From the NCBI RefSeq assembly GCF_017591425.1, contig NW_024466413.1, forward strand, positions 186,001 through 250,000: 64,000 bases of DNA, given 5' to 3'. Every line of letters begins with the position of its first letter. The stretch's first letter is position 1. A program made the position numbers and the translations under genes. This stretch comes from Ochotona curzoniae (taxonomy: Eukaryota; Chordata; Mammalia; Lagomorpha; Ochotonidae). The notes below the pieces were generated by a model, which saw only the letters and a list, made by a program, of their open reading frames with translations, made no database searches and was not told the origin of the DNA. Of this stretch, positions 11,021 to 23,400 are shown in pieces.

Positions 11021-11979
11021 TGGCCCTGGATCTGCTGTCCGGCACCTCTTGCTAGGACACGTGCAACACATTGGATGTTATGGCCTGTTGCCGGGCTTGG
11101 CCCTCCCCACCCCCTTGGCGCAGGGAAGGCCAAACCTGCTCCATTTTCTCAGTGTGTGAGCTGGGCGCTGGGAACTGTGGGAACCGTGGGCCGCCCTGGT
11201 GTATGCTCTGGAGACACTTGTGGCTTGCTTCAAGCCGCCTCTTCCTCCTGGTTTCTTGTTTTTCCCTCTAGACAGTGCACACTTGGTGTGTACCAGGAGC
11301 TGTGCTGGAGTTCTGTGCCATCCCTGTCTGCGTGCTCTCCTCCGGTCCCTGCCCCATTCCCGCATTGTTGAGAAGTGGCCAGTTTTTTTCTCCACGCTCT
11401 TACTAACCTGCCTAAGTCCTTGATTCTGTTGATTTCACTGTCCTGGAGTCCAGTAGCCACCTGTTCTGCCCCGAGGTGGCAGGCACCCAGCAACAGGGGG
11501 CTTGCTCTGCGCCTTTCCCTGTTTTGGGCACTGCGTTAACCTGGAAGTCGTCGGTGAGTGTGGGGGCTGGGCCTTTCCTGAGTTACTGCTGAAGGTGTGA
11601 CAGCTGATGCCTCCCTGGCTGAGGGAGACCCAGGGGTGCTGGGAAGAACTGGGGGTGACATCAGGTGGGGTCCTCCACACAGAATGCTGGGTTGGCCTGT
11701 TTAGTGTTTGCTTGCCCTGTGAACGTGGTGTGGAATCTGGACACGTGGAGAAGTGCAGATGTGCTGGTTCGTGTGTGAGTCTGTGTGGGCCTCAGCTTCC
11801 TCTGCTGCTGACACTGTCCCTGGGAAGTCCTCAGTGACACCTGTCACTCCCGACGCTGCCAACGTGCAGGAGTGCCCATGAGCCGCCAGACACTGACGCC
11901 ACGCTTCGTGCCTTCTGTGGAGCCATGTTCTCACCTGGTTCCTTCTTAGGGAAGATTCCTGAAAATTCAAGGTGAAGCA

Positions 11980-12070
11980 TTAAAAAAATGTATTGATTTG
12001 AGAGGCGGAGTGACAGAGAAAGGGAGAGGGAGAGAGATTGCTCCTTCATCATCTGGGTCACTGTGGTGCT
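11980..12070 (-). mobile_element. SINE tail fragment
   Basis: AAAAAAATGTATTGATTTGA, GGCGGAGTGACAGAGAAAGG and a GA-rich stretch are the tail side of a C-type SINE. It runs straight into a G-rich minisatellite that may have replaced the rest. Confidence 0.5.
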
Positions 12071-12095
12071 GCAGTTAACTGGGGCTGCGCTGGAG

Positions 12096-12464
12096 CTTTG
12101 CAGGGCTGGGCTGTGCAGGGGCTGGGCTGTGCAGGGGTTGGGGCTGTGCAGGGGCTGTGCAGGGGCTGGGTTGTGCAGGGGCAGGGGCTGGGCTGGGCAG
12201 GGCTATGCGGGGGCTGTGCTGTGCAGGGGTTGTACAGGGGCTGTGCAGGGGCTGGGGCTGGGCTGGGGCTGTGCAGGGCTGTGCAGGGGCTGTGCAGGGG
12301 CTGGGGCTGGGCTGGGGCTGTGCAGGGCTGTGCAGGGGCTGTGCAGGGGCTGGGCTGTGCAGGGGCTGGGGCTGGGCTGGGGCTGTGCAGGGCTGTGCAG
12401 GGGCTGGGCTGTGCAGGGCTGGGGCTGGGCAGGGGCTGGGCAGGGGCAGGGCAGGGGCTGGGCC
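12096..12464. repeat. G-rich minisatellite built on GGGGCTGTGCAG / GGGCTG
   Basis: About 370 bp of GGGGCTGTGCAG dodecamers mixed with GGGCTG hexamers. G runs of 3-4 lie on the + (transcript) strand throughout. A higher-order unit of about 66 bp (TGCAGGGCTGTGCAGGGGCTGTGCAG context) repeats at 12264-12329 and 12330-12395. All three + frames and all three - frames stay open across it. Confidence 0.95.
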
Positions 12465-12561
12465 AGGAGCCCAGAATTCCCTGCAGGATTCCCATGTGTC
12501 CATTTGCAGTGTTAATGTGCTGTAGGTTTTATAACCACTACTTCATAATCAATAGGGGTTT

Positions 12562-12884
12562 TAAAAAAACATTTATTTTTATTGCAAAGTCAGATATACA
12601 GAGAAAAGGAGACACAGAGAGGAAGATCTTCCGTCTGATGGTTCACTCCCCAAGTGACTGCAACGTCTGGAGTTGAGCCGATCTGAAGCCAGGAGCCAGG
12701 AACTTCTTCCAGGTTTCTCACACAGGTGCAGGGTCCCAAAGCCTTGGGCTGTTTTGGCTGCTTTCCCAGGCCACAAGCAGGGAGCTGGAAGGAAAGCGGG
12801 GCCACCTGGATTAGAACTGGCCTCCCTATGGGATCCCGGGCGTTCAAGGCGAGGACTTTAGCCACTACGTTATCGCGCTGGGCC
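12562..12884 (-). mobile_element. SINE (C type), full length with target duplication
   Basis: Tail AAAAAAACATTTATTTTTAT, GCAAAGTCAGATATACAGAG, end TTATCGCGCTGGGCCC. AATCAATAGG is present on both sides (about 12547 and 12885). Confidence 0.9.
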
Positions 12885-12936
12885 CAATCAATAGGTTTTT
12901 TGTTTATGAATTCTTGATTATTGTTTGTATGAAAGC

Positions 12937-13181
12937 TTTATGTATTTATTTGAAAGGAAGAGTTAGAGAGAGAATGGTTTGTTCTTGGGATGGCTGCAGT
13001 GACCGGGGCAGGGCCAGGACCACGGCAGGAGCCAGGAGCTCCTCTCCTCCCGTGGAGGTGGCAGGGGGCCAGGTACTGGGGCCATCTCCCTCTGTCTTCC
13101 TGGTGCATCAACAGGGAGCTGACTCACTAGTGGAGCAGTGCAGGCATTGGCTTAACCCCCTGAGCCGCAGCGCCAGCCCCA
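12937..13181 (-). mobile_element. SINE (C type), old
   Basis: Tail TATGTATTTATTTGAAAGGA, GGAGCCAGGAGCTCCTCTCC, end CCTGAGCCGCAGCGCCAGCCCC, a head type seen in older lagomorph SINEs. Confidence 0.8.
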
Positions 13182-13754
13182 GGTCTCTCTTGTTAAGGTA
13201 ATTTCTCCATCTGTGAGTCATATCAGGATCTCTAGAGCTACTTAGCATCTTTCTAGGTGGTGCTTTATGTAGGTGATTATATAATATGCTGATGGTTTGC
13301 ATAATTGCTTTTCATTTGGGTAGAAGATGTTTATGTACTTCAGAGGAAAATATTTAGTCTCTTCGTCTCCATGTATGATTGCTAAGCAGGGGCTCTCACC
13401 TGTCGGGTGTAACCTATGAACGAGCCACGGGAGGCAAGAGGGGGGCCTTGTGCCTGTCACCCGTGTCCTCAGGTTTGTCTCATCAGGCCCCTTCTTGCCA
13501 GAGGCACCTGTTGTCTGTGTCGGCTATGGTCAGACCATCAGGCCGCCTGGTCTTCAGCACAGAGTTGGGAAGGACGGAGTTGGTTTTTCTTTCTCTCCGC
13601 TGTCAGGTGTTTGACTTAAGGCCATGCTGGGTTGGAGTTTTGTGGTGTCTGCATTTTCTCCCGTGTTTACGAAGTGAGGCACCACCAGTGGCACTGTGAC
13701 AAAATGCAGAGCAGAGGCTGGGAGCTTGTGGCTCTGCATATGGATGTAATTTTG

Positions 13755-13905
13755 CCACCTGTCACCTCAGTGGCTTCATGAAAGCCACATGACCTTGACC
13801 AGCCTCAGCTTGCCCATCTGTAGAGTGGGCACTGTGTATGTATCAGAGCTAGAAGGGGAGCAAAGGGCCTTGCTCAGCAGCAGTGTGACCATGGGGTACG
13901 TGTGG
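13755..13905 (+). mobile_element. MIR-like ancient SINE
   Basis: CATGACCTTGACCAGCCTCA followed by GCTTGCCCATCTGTAGAGTG matches the conserved MIR core (ACCTTGGGCAAGTCAC ... CTCATCTGTAAAATGGG) as I recall it. Confidence 0.6.
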
Positions 13906-15924
13906 GGTCTCCTCTTGTGGGAGGCTGCCGCGTGGTGGATGTGTGTCGTGCTCACGAGGCCCGGGACTCCAGCAGCCTCGCTCTTCCTGCTTCCGCTCAC
14001 CTCTCCACTTGCTGCAATGGGGACCTACTGTTCTGGATCCCACCGGTGACCACCTGCCCACTGCATCATGACCGCACTCCCCTCTCCTTTCCGAGGACCC
14101 ATGGTTCCCCTCTCGCATCCTGCATCTTTGGGCTTCTCTCCACCTCGTCTTCCTTCCCGCCCTCGGCACCTGCGTTTAATCAGTGTCTGGAGGAAATGTT
14201 GCCTCAGTGGGTTTCCCCTGTGCCCAGTGCTTCTTCCTGGTGGCTGTGCTCTTCCTCCCCGAAGGACCCCCTCGGTGTCTGTCTGCAGTGGGGTCACCCC
14301 GTCCTTCCGTCTCCCGCTGGGTCAGGGCTGTGGCCCTTGCCACTCCGTGTTAGGCTTCAGCTTCTGCACTTGAACATGGACTCCTCTTTCCTCCGACGTC
14401 CGGCTCTTAGCCCGTGCCCAGCCCTCTCCCATGCGGGTGGTCAGGTGTGTGTCTGAGTACTTCCTCTGATCCTCTGCCCCCTGCTCTTGGGCACTCCCGG
14501 GGCTTACAGCACAGCATCCGTGTGCGGCACCTTCTCTGAGGTTGGGCTACCCTTCCTGTGGGGTGCTCTGGGGGTCTGCCTTGAGCCTCCTCCCCCTGCC
14601 CCCATTCTCTTCCCTCCCTCCCTCTCTGTGTCCTCCTTGGGTCCCCGTGAGAGGCTGAGGTTTGTCTCTTCAGCTCTGGGAGACAGTGACAACTTCATGC
14701 CATGTTTGGTGTGTGAGTTTGGCATTCTTAAAGTGGTTTTTTTGTTTGTTTGTTTCCTTTTTGCTTGGACACGTTGAGGACAAGTCCTTGTCCCCTGTTG
14801 TCTGAGCAGTTGTGACTCGTGGAGTGTGGTAGGACTTGGGAGCGAAGCTGTCTGGCTGGCACGTTCCTCTGGGACCTTGGGTTAGAGTCCAGTCCTTTCC
14901 GGATGCAGGACGAGTCGGATTGCCCGCGGTTTTTCTGTTTTCTTTGTGTCATTTTTTCTTCTCAAGGAACCTGTTTCTCTGAGGTTGTCAACAGTGTTGG
15001 TGTGTGGTTGTTAATATGTGCCCTGTAGTTCCAGTATAGGTAATTGGTGTTTTTCTCCTGGGGGTGGCTTATCAACTGTATGGATTTTTTTTTTCCAAAG
15101 AGCTGAATTTTGACTTGGCTGATTTGAAAAATTGCTCTCGATCGCATCTATTCTTTGTACTTGGTTGGGCTGTGTGCTGAAATTCGCGGCCCTTACTGTT
15201 GTAGGGCGTCGGCCTCAGCCTCTGCCCTCCGTTGCAGCAGCGTTGTGTTGCCGGCAGCCTGCTGTTCTCCGGAGCAGGTGACCCTGTCTGTGCCCCCGCA
15301 GCCAGGGCTGTGGCTGGCATTTGGTGCCGGAAGATTGGTATGTACATGCTACAATCAAAGGCTCCCACCTGTGGGGACTTCCTAAAGGAGTGAAACTGGT
15401 TTCTCACAGCTCTTGAGGCTGGCACGCTGATATTGGAGCACAGGCGTTGTAGAGGGCTGCGTCGGGCGAGGGCTGCCTCTGCCCTAGGCTTTCTCGTGTG
15501 GCACAAGGTGAAACTGCCCTGCACATGTCCTTCATATCTGCTGCCATGGCGTTTGCCCGTTCCTGGGGACAGAGCCTGCGGGACTCACTCACTGCCCAGA
15601 AGGTCCCACTGCCAATGCATCACATTGGGCGTGGGGTTCCCAACACAGGAGACTGGGGACCCACTTTCAGGCCAAGGCCGAAGTGGCCTGGGGTAGCTTT
15701 GCCCTGCCGTGGTCTGGGGGCTGGAGTGTGTGGGGGGCTGCCTCTGTCTGTGGCCTTGCACCATGCTTGGAGGAGCTCACAGGCAACTTGCCCAGAGGAA
15801 AAGGCATAGTCACATAGTACAATTATAGGGGTGCCCTGCAGACCCAGTCTGGCGAAATGGCAAAGCCCAGGGCTGCTGGGCTATGTGCACACAATTGGGG
15901 GGGGGGTCTATGAGTGCCCATCTG

Positions 15925-16138
15925 CAGTGCACCATAGCTGACCAGCACGCAGGGGTGCAGCATGGCAGCTGGCCGGCACACAGGAATGCAGGTGGCACAG
16001 CTGGCCAGCAACAAGGGTGCAACCTGGCAGCAGGCCAGCATACAGGAATGCAGGTGGCATAACTGGCCAGGAAACAGGGTACAGCATAATAGCTGACCAG
16101 CACACAGGGGTGCAGCGTAGCAGCCAGCAGCGCACGGG
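15925..16138. repeat. Degenerate minisatellite, about 6 units of 30-34 bp
   Basis: Units such as CTGGCCGGCACACAGGAATG then CAGGTGGCACAG, and CTGACCAGCACACAGGGGTG then CAGCGTAGCAG. It ends about 165 bp before a TRAPPC9 exon. Alternating unit types (odd and even units more alike) suggest a ~65-bp higher-order unit. Confidence 0.8.
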
Positions 16139-16180
16139 GCAATGCAGCTTTTGCGTTGCCTTTCATCCCCAGGCCTGTAG

Positions 16181-16432
<252 letters not shown>

Positions 16433-17103
16433 TAGGCGGGCGGGGCGTCCCCCACCATCATGGTGGTGTGGAGAACAGCTCCCGGTTCTGCCCTCTGTGG
16501 GATGGCTCTGTGATCTGCCTTGCAGCAGCGGCCATCCCAGGATGATGGCAGTGTGACAGGGCAGTGGTCTGAAGGAAGGAGCTGGTCTCCAGTCTCGTCC
16601 ACGGGAGAGAATGTGTGTGTGAGGATGCCTTCCTGTCGCAGCAGTGGGAGCGGGTCCAGGAGCGGAAGGCTGGGCATCGGGTCCGCGTGGAGTTTAAGCA
16701 TGACAGGCACGGGGGCGGGGTGCTTGTGCAAGAGCAGCGCCTAGTCCGTTAGAGGGTGGGATGAGACAGGCATGGTAGCCCTGTCTAACTTGCTGGTAAC
16801 AAAGCAAGCTGTCAGAGGCCGTCACGATGAGGCAGACAGTGAGGTGGGCTCCCTGCCTCCTGGCTAGTTGCGTGAGGAGACTAGAAGCTCATGGGACTTC
16901 CCTTTTACTCATTCTAACAGGCCCTTGGTCCCTGACTACCCCTCAGCCTATCTCAGCATCTCAGTGTCACAGTGAGAGCTGAGCCTGTGGCATGCCACTG
17001 TGCCTGCAGCTGCACCCCTGCCCAGCTCTGCCTGGGTTGTGAATAAAGCCAGTGTGACCTGGTTCCTCCTAGTGAGCCCACTGCAGCCTGGCAAGGACAG
17101 AAG

Positions 17104-17190
17104 CTTTGGAAGCACGCCCTGCCTCTGCCCGGCCCTCGGCCCTGCCTCTGCCCGGCCCTGCCTCTGCCCGGCCCTCGGCCCTGCCTCTAC
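17104..17190. repeat. Short tandem array CCCTGCCTCTGCCCGGCCCTCGG
   Basis: Three to four imperfect copies of CTGCCTCTGCCCGGCC with or without CTCGGCC. Confidence 0.85.
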
Positions 17191-18577
17191 TTCAGCAAGG
17201 TCTTCTTCCCTTCAGGCACTGAAGAGGCACAGAGAAAGAGGTGGATTCTAACTTCTGCTTTACTCCCCAAACACCTGCTGTGGTCCAGCCCGTTCCTGAA
17301 GCCTGGGGTCCCGAGTGTAGGTGTGGCAGGAGCCCTGTCACCCAAGCCATCGACAGCTGCCCCCCACTGGGGTCTGCCCTAGTGGGTACCTAAGCCAGGC
17401 TCTTGGATGTAGGGTGCAGGCGTCTTCCACAGTGTCTTAGCGACTGGGACCGATGCTTGGCCACTCCCTCCAGCCCGTAGACTCATGGTCAGCTGTTCTG
17501 CCTGCGAGCAAAGCCTGTGCTCTGGCTTCCCTGGGGCAGCACTGCCTACCACGTGTGGTCCTGGCATTGTCTTTCCATGGAACCATGTCTCTTCCCAGGT
17601 TAAGCTTCAGACAGCGGAGGCAGAGGGGGCACCTTTGGAGGCTGGAGCTGACCTTCCAAAGACTGAGCAGAACCTCTGAGATGGGGCGTTTTGCCCCTGA
17701 ATGAGAGGAGGTGCTGTGGCCCCAGGCATCTGCAGTCACCTGTTCTCCCTGTCTTCCCTCTCTGTGCCCCAAGATCCAAGCTGTGGGGGCATGGGAGGTC
17801 ACAGTGGGCACCCAGAAAGGCCTTGGTGTGCCGCTAGTCAACATGTGTCTGGCTCAGGACTGTTTCTGTGGCCTTAGCCCAGGCCATGTGCGCCCCAGGA
17901 TGGGGCAGGCAGGACCACCAGCACTCAGGTTCCTGCAAGCTGAGAACTTGCTCTGGCTGGTGCTGGCTGGCTCACGCAGGCCGGCCGAGGAGGCTGCGGG
18001 CACCGGCATGGACCGGAAAGCAGCGTGTGTCTTGAGTTGGTCCACAATGCAGGCTTCAAGTGGTGCATGTTTGATTTAGAATTAAGGGCATGATTTTTTT
18101 TTCCTTTTTAAAATGAAAAGTCTTCTTAATAATTTTTTTATCTGCTTGGAGGCTTGAATCATTTTTAAATTTTGTAATAGAACACTGTGCACTTCATGGA
18201 ACATTCTGCACCTTTGATGCTGTGACCAGATCCTTGAGCGCTCAGGCGTCTCATCGGTGCAGCTGGGCAGGGTTGGTTCTCCTGGTCCGGCAGCCACGAA
18301 GGGAGGTGGGGGAGAGCAGGCAGGACCATCGAGGCAGCCCTGGCCCCGAGAGTGGAGCTCCTGGGCTTGTTCTTCTCGAGGCTGGGCCCTTGGCCACAGA
18401 CGAGGCCCCACTAAGCTTCCTCCTCCTGCTAGCTAGTCTTGTTTCTGCCTGGCTGTGACACACAGGAGCCAGCACCACGCCTGCCTCTTAGCAAATACTC
18501 AGTCTCAGCTTTCATCATCTTCTGTTTTCTAGGATAAAGGTGAAATCACAGAGAAAGACCAAGAGAGATGGAAAGAA

Positions 18578-18584
18578 AGTGTGT

Positions 18585-18648
<64 letters not shown>

Positions 18649-18659
18649 AAGAGAGAGCG
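18578..18659. repeat. (GT)n followed by (GA)n compound microsatellite
   Basis: GTGTGTGTATGTGTGTGTGT run then GAGAGAGAGAGAGAAAGAGA, directly joined to the tail side of the following SINE. Confidence 0.93.
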
Positions 18660-18890
18660 CTATCTTGATCTGTTAGTTCACTCTCCAAATGGCTGCAACA
18701 ACTAGGACTGGGATAAGATCTGGACTGGGTTCAGGGGCCCAAGCATCTGGGTCATTGCCCGCTGCTTCCCTACGCACATTAGCAGGGAGCTGAATTGGAA
18801 GAGGGGCAGTGGGAGTCGAACCAGCACCCTTATGGAATGCAGGCTTTGAAGGCTATGGCTTAATGCACTGGACCACAAAACTGACTCTGT
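18660..18890 (-). mobile_element. SINE (C type), old
   Basis: CTGTTAGTTCACTCTCCAAA, GGCCCAAGCATCTGGGTCAT, CGCACATTAGCAGGGAGCTG, GTCGAACCAGCACCCTTATG and TAATGCACTGGACCACAAAA. Confidence 0.75.
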
Positions 18891-19559
18891 TTGCTTCTTT
18901 CTCGGTTCTGCCCATACTTCATAGCAGTGAATTAGTTACAAAATAGTGTTAGCGGTTTGAACCCTGCACTGCTTGGGAACACAGGCAATCTCGGGCTCTG
19001 GCCTGTGGAACGTGCCTTTTGTAGCTTGTCTGTGAGCGTCCTCTTTCCCTGCCCAGGACTGGGCAGGTCCTTGCAGACCTCCCCTGCGGGCCACCCTGAT
19101 GCCCTCTACCTGGCCTATGTGGTGCCGGGGTGGCAGCCTCAGCTCCCACCCTCACATCCTCATCCCATAGGGTTTAGGAAGAGTCAGAGGAGAGATGGAG
19201 TCTTTTCTTTTGGGGGACTCTACCAGTGTCCTACGTGCTGCACACTGCCTGGGTTCCATATCCCCTAACCACATAACTCGGTGAGGCCCAGGAAAAGTGG
19301 GGAGTGTGTGTTAGGAGTCAGCTTGCACCCCAGGTTCTCTGCATTGGGCGGTAAGCCTCCCTTTGGCACCCGCCGTGCTTTCCCAGGCACAACAGCCAGG
19401 TTAAGTGGGCACACAGTAGCGCTCTGGTCAGCAGAGGGAGGCCTTGGCCTCCAAGCCCCCCACGGGTGTGTACGTGCGGCTGTTCTGGGAGCTGGGTTAC
19501 ATCTGTCAGAACTCGGGACACCTCCTGCCCCAGGGGCTGCCTGTGTGTCTGCCTTCATC

Positions 19560-20290
19560 GCAGAGTGGGCCTGTTGATTTTATCTGCGGTTAATTTCCAT
19601 GCGCAGATAAAGTGCTCACTTAATTGAATGTGCTTGCCAGCTTCTGCTTCCGTGCTGTTTTGCACTGTTTACGAAGATAAGGCGTGAGGACAGACGTGCC
19701 GTCCTGGCCTGGTAAGCCTGTAGCCTCCAGCGCTTCTCCTGTCCTCATCAAAGCCAGATCTCTTCTTTCCAGAGATGTGCTGTGGGCTCTGCGTGCTCCT
19801 GGACCCACCCCGTCACGGCCCACTCACCGAGTCCTGCCCCGTCATCCCACGCGAGGGATCCGACATGGGTGCACGGTCTCCAGCTGAGGAGGGCAGTAGG
19901 GAAGGGCTGCGGCAGCGTTGACTGATGCATCTCACTCAGGCCGCACATCAATAACCCCGTTAATGTAAAATGGGAAAGGCCGTAGGACGCTGTCCAGTAG
20001 ATTTGTGACCAGATTCTGCTTTATGTAATTGATTGTGCACGTCCAGAAGAGCCACTTACCTCTCTACGCCTTCATCTGCTCTTGCAGAGCGAGGCTGGCA
20101 GTGCCAGTCTCCAGTGTAGGCCAGACACGGGGCGGGCGCCATGCTGTGTCAGCAGCAGCCGTCTGCTGGCCTGTCCAGGAGCTTTCCTGCTAATTAAAGT
20201 GACTCTGCTCCTGCCAGCTCGCTTTTGCCTATACACCAAGTATTAAGTTACATCAGCTGAATTCAGTCCATCCTCTGAGAAATGATGAAA
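19560..20290. other. Candidate conserved noncoding segment with an inverted GATA pair
   Basis: No interspersed repeat is recognised in this block apart from a possible MIR remnant near 20050. It contains TTTATCTGCG (19579-19588) and CGCAGATAAA (19602-19611), perfect inverted 10-mers that are two opposed AGATAA sites around GTTAATTTCCATG, and further TAAT-type motifs (CTAATTAAAGTGAC near 20190). Conservation was not tested. Confidence 0.35.
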
Positions 20291-21065
20291 AGTAACTTTA
20301 TTTACTTTCGAAAATTCATGTTATTGAATGCCAGAGCTAGGAAAGGAAGGGTTGGTTCTAGCATGTCTCTTTCCTTCCCTTTTTCTGTCCTTCCCCCATC
20401 CATCCATTGGTCCAGCCTGTCTCCCTCCCTGTCCCTCTGTGCTGGCCATCTGTCTGACACGTGCTGTACACTTGTGGTTTGCTGTACTGTGTTACCGTGC
20501 GTGCACTGTCCCGAGGCTGACATTGTCCCTGCTTTGGCTGTTGGGAGCTCCTTCCGGCTGGCACCCTTGCCCCTTGCTTCACCCCTGCCCTCGTCCGTTT
20601 CCCCCCGCCCCCCAATTCCTGGCTACATACCGTGGAGAGCGGAATTAGGTGCTCCGGGTGCCGGGTGTGTGTGAGCTGCTGCTGAGGGCCAGCAGGCCAC
20701 ATGTCTGTTTGCATCTGTGCCTCCTGCCCGCCACGGTCACGTGTGTTTCTATGCACTGAAAGCTGGGAGGTAGGCCTGGCCCAGCAGCCTGTGTCCGGTC
20801 CTGCTGCGTCCTATCACTTCCGTCTCCTTGTGGAGCTCTGACCACCCACTTGGTTCTGGCCTGTGGTGACTTCAGAAGGAAAAGGTGACAGATGCTCTGT
20901 GGTCTGCTCTGGTCAGTAAAGCAGCTCACTGGTCCTTAGGATCTTGGTCTGATGTGCACTCAGCTTACCCAAAAACAGTTCTAGCAGAGATCATGCAGGC
21001 GCGTACTTTGCCTTGTTCAGCCTTGAAACAGCTCGTGCAAGACTGCATCAGTAAAGAGCTGGAGC

Positions 21066-21345
21066 AGGGGCCGGCCCTGCGGTGTAGCAAGCTAAGCCTC
21101 CACCTGCGGCACTGACATGTCATGTTACCCTTGTTTCGTATCCTGGCTGCCCTGCTTGCAAGCCAGCTCCCTGCTAATGGCCTGGGGAAAGCAACAGAAA
21201 ACAATCCAAGCATTTGGGCCCCTGCACAAGGTGTGGACCTGGAGGAAGCTCCTGGCTCCTGCCTTCAGCCTGGCCCAACTCTGGCTGGGGAGAACCAGTA
21301 CGTGGAAGATCTCTCCTCTCTGTGTCTCCTCTCTCTAACTCTGCC
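21066..21345 (+). mobile_element. SINE (C type), old, with AT-rich extended tail
   Basis: Head GGGGCCGGCCCTGCGGTGTA, ATCCTGGCTGCCCTGCTTGC, right half AGGAAGCTCCTGGCTCCTGC and end CTAACTCTGCCTTTCAAATT. Followed to about 21433 by an ATATAC/AATAAAATAAAT tail. Confidence 0.82.
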
Positions 21346-22021
21346 TTTCAAATTATATATATACACACATACACACATCTATATAATAAAATAAATATGT
21401 CAATAAAATAAAGCAAAAAATATATTTAAATAAATGTCAGTGCAGCAGGGTGATGGGAAAGTAGGAGTGAGGTGGGAAAATCAGGGCACCTGTGGGAGTC
21501 CCCAGACGTCATGCAGTGCCACGTGGGGGCTGCAGGTGCGAGAACGTGACTCAGCTGCAGCGCCTCTGCCCCGGAAGTGCTGCCGGGTGACCAGGTCCTC
21601 CATGCCGGTGCCCCTGGGGAGGTGCCGTCTTGGCAGTGACAGGGTCAGTGAGGCCACCCCAGGAAGCAGTGGGAGCCTTCCCCCGCGGCGTCCCCTGTGG
21701 AGGCCTGCTCAGACCGCAGCGGCCAGCTGTGCCGCGCAGTGGTGGCTGCCTGCGTGTCTGCTCGCGGCAGTACCACGCTGGGCGTGCAGCGACAGGCAGA
21801 CTGCGGCCCTCCTGAGTGGGCTTGCTCCTCAGTGAGGCCACAGCTCTCACTCTGGTTCCTCCAGGCGGCAGGAGGAGGTGGCACTGGCTGAGGGAGACTG
21901 AGACTGTCACAGGGCTTGAGCCTTGCGGACTCTCGCTGAGTTAGTGTGGGGTGCCTGAACGGAGGCACTGCATATGGGGGGTCTCCTCTGCCTAAGTCTT
22001 ACTTCTCATTTTTTTTTCCAT

Positions 22022-22306
22022 TTTTTAAAAAAATTGTTTTTACTTGAAAGTGTTGGAAAGATCTTCCACCTCTTGGCTCACTTCCCGGATGGCTGAAATG
22101 GCCAGGGCTGGGCTCCGCCAGAGCCAGGAGCTTTGTCCAGGTCCCCAGGGGCTGACAGGGGCCCAGGCACTTGACTGCTGCTGATTTTCCCAGGTGCATT
22201 GGAAGGGAGTTGGATTGTAAACAGAGCAGCCAGGACATAAGCTGACACTCATGTAGGTGCTGGCACTGCAGGTGGCAGCTCTGCTGGCTAAGCCACAGCA
22301 CCGGCC
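22022..22306 (-). mobile_element. SINE (C type), old
   Basis: TTTTTAAAAAAATTGTTTTT tail, GATCTTCCACCTCTTGGCTC, GGCCAGGGCTGGGCTCCGCC, end TAAGCCACAGCACCGGCCC. Confidence 0.78.
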
Positions 22307-23039
22307 CACCTCTCTTCATGGCTCGTTGGAACAGGCTGTCGGTGCTGGCCTCGTGTAGGACTTCCAGCCCCAAAGTCAGATGTCAATGGTACTGAAAAGA
22401 TGGACACCTCAGGTAGTGAAGGGGACCCTGCCTCGTGGGGGATCCTGGGCTCTTTGTGGGGTGTCGCTCTGCAAAGGTGGTTTCTGTGAGGTTCGGAAAG
22501 CCTGACTCTGGCCCTGCTGCTGTACCCCCTTTCCGGCTGGCCAGGGCCTCCTTCCTCTGTGGGCTCCCCACCACTGCCGTCTGCCGGCCCCACAGACGCT
22601 CTTGGACTTGAATCTCCAAACCTGTGGGCCTCACCAGCCTGTCTGCTCTGTGAGTCGGGAAAGCTGCTTGCCCTGTGCAAGCCGCTTGATAGAGTGACCA
22701 GAGATCCCCGAGTCTGCCCCGGGAGCACAGACTTGACCTGCCAAGTTTAGAAAACACTGGCATCCCGTGCTGGCAGTCGACCTGAGAGCTGCCAGGGAGA
22801 GCTGAGCAGCCGGTGCCATCGGGAGATGGAGGCCCCTCGTAGCCGGGGGAGCGGCCCACCACACCTGCTGTCTAGGGTTGTCAGGCGGCAGCTGAGCAGT
22901 CTTGTGCTACGACCTCCGACTGGAGCCCCTTCTTTCCTGTGGACGGCTCTCAGGGTTTTTTGGGCAGTAAAAACCATTTTCGCAACTTACAGGAAAACAT
23001 TTTACCTTTTCTCTGGCATGGGAGAGTCTGAACTAACCT

Positions 23040-23400
23040 CACCCCTAAATGGTTTAAAGTAATTATGATGCAAGTTAATGATAATAATAATAATAATAAA
23101 AGGAGACCAAGTGCATTGCTGTCTTAATTGTATTGCAGAATTCCATTAATCTAATAGGTACTGAGTGCCCCAGGCGGGCCTAGCTCAGTCAGGCCCCGTG
23201 ACCTCACTCGCCAGGGGCTCCTAGGAGCTGTGCGGGCGCTGATGGCCTGAGGCCCGCCCAGGACAGTCAGCTCCCATTAAAAGCCATCGGCTTGATTCTG
23301 CACAGAACTGCCCGCAGGAGGGCTGATGTGCGTGTGGTAACCAGGGCTACTCAGCAGGCCCAGATAGACGGGCAGATTACGAACACACGCAGAGGTGCCG
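23040..23400. other. AT-rich to mixed segment, candidate noncoding element
   Basis: Free of recognisable interspersed repeats. Contains TCTTAATTGTATTGCAGAAT, CCATTAATCTAATAG and CCCATTAAAAGCC, clustered homeodomain-type TAAT sites, unlike the GC-rich intron around it. Conservation untested. Confidence 0.25.
23077..23101. repeat. (TAA)n/(ATA)n microsatellite, about 8 units
   Basis: ATGATAATAATAATAATAAT then AAAAGG, inside an AT-rich segment. Confidence 0.9.

Noticed and set aside
12038..12676. 212-codon Gly/Ala/Cys-rich ORF and its overlapping frames
   Set aside because: Product of the G-rich 12-bp/6-bp array, open in several frames on both strands.
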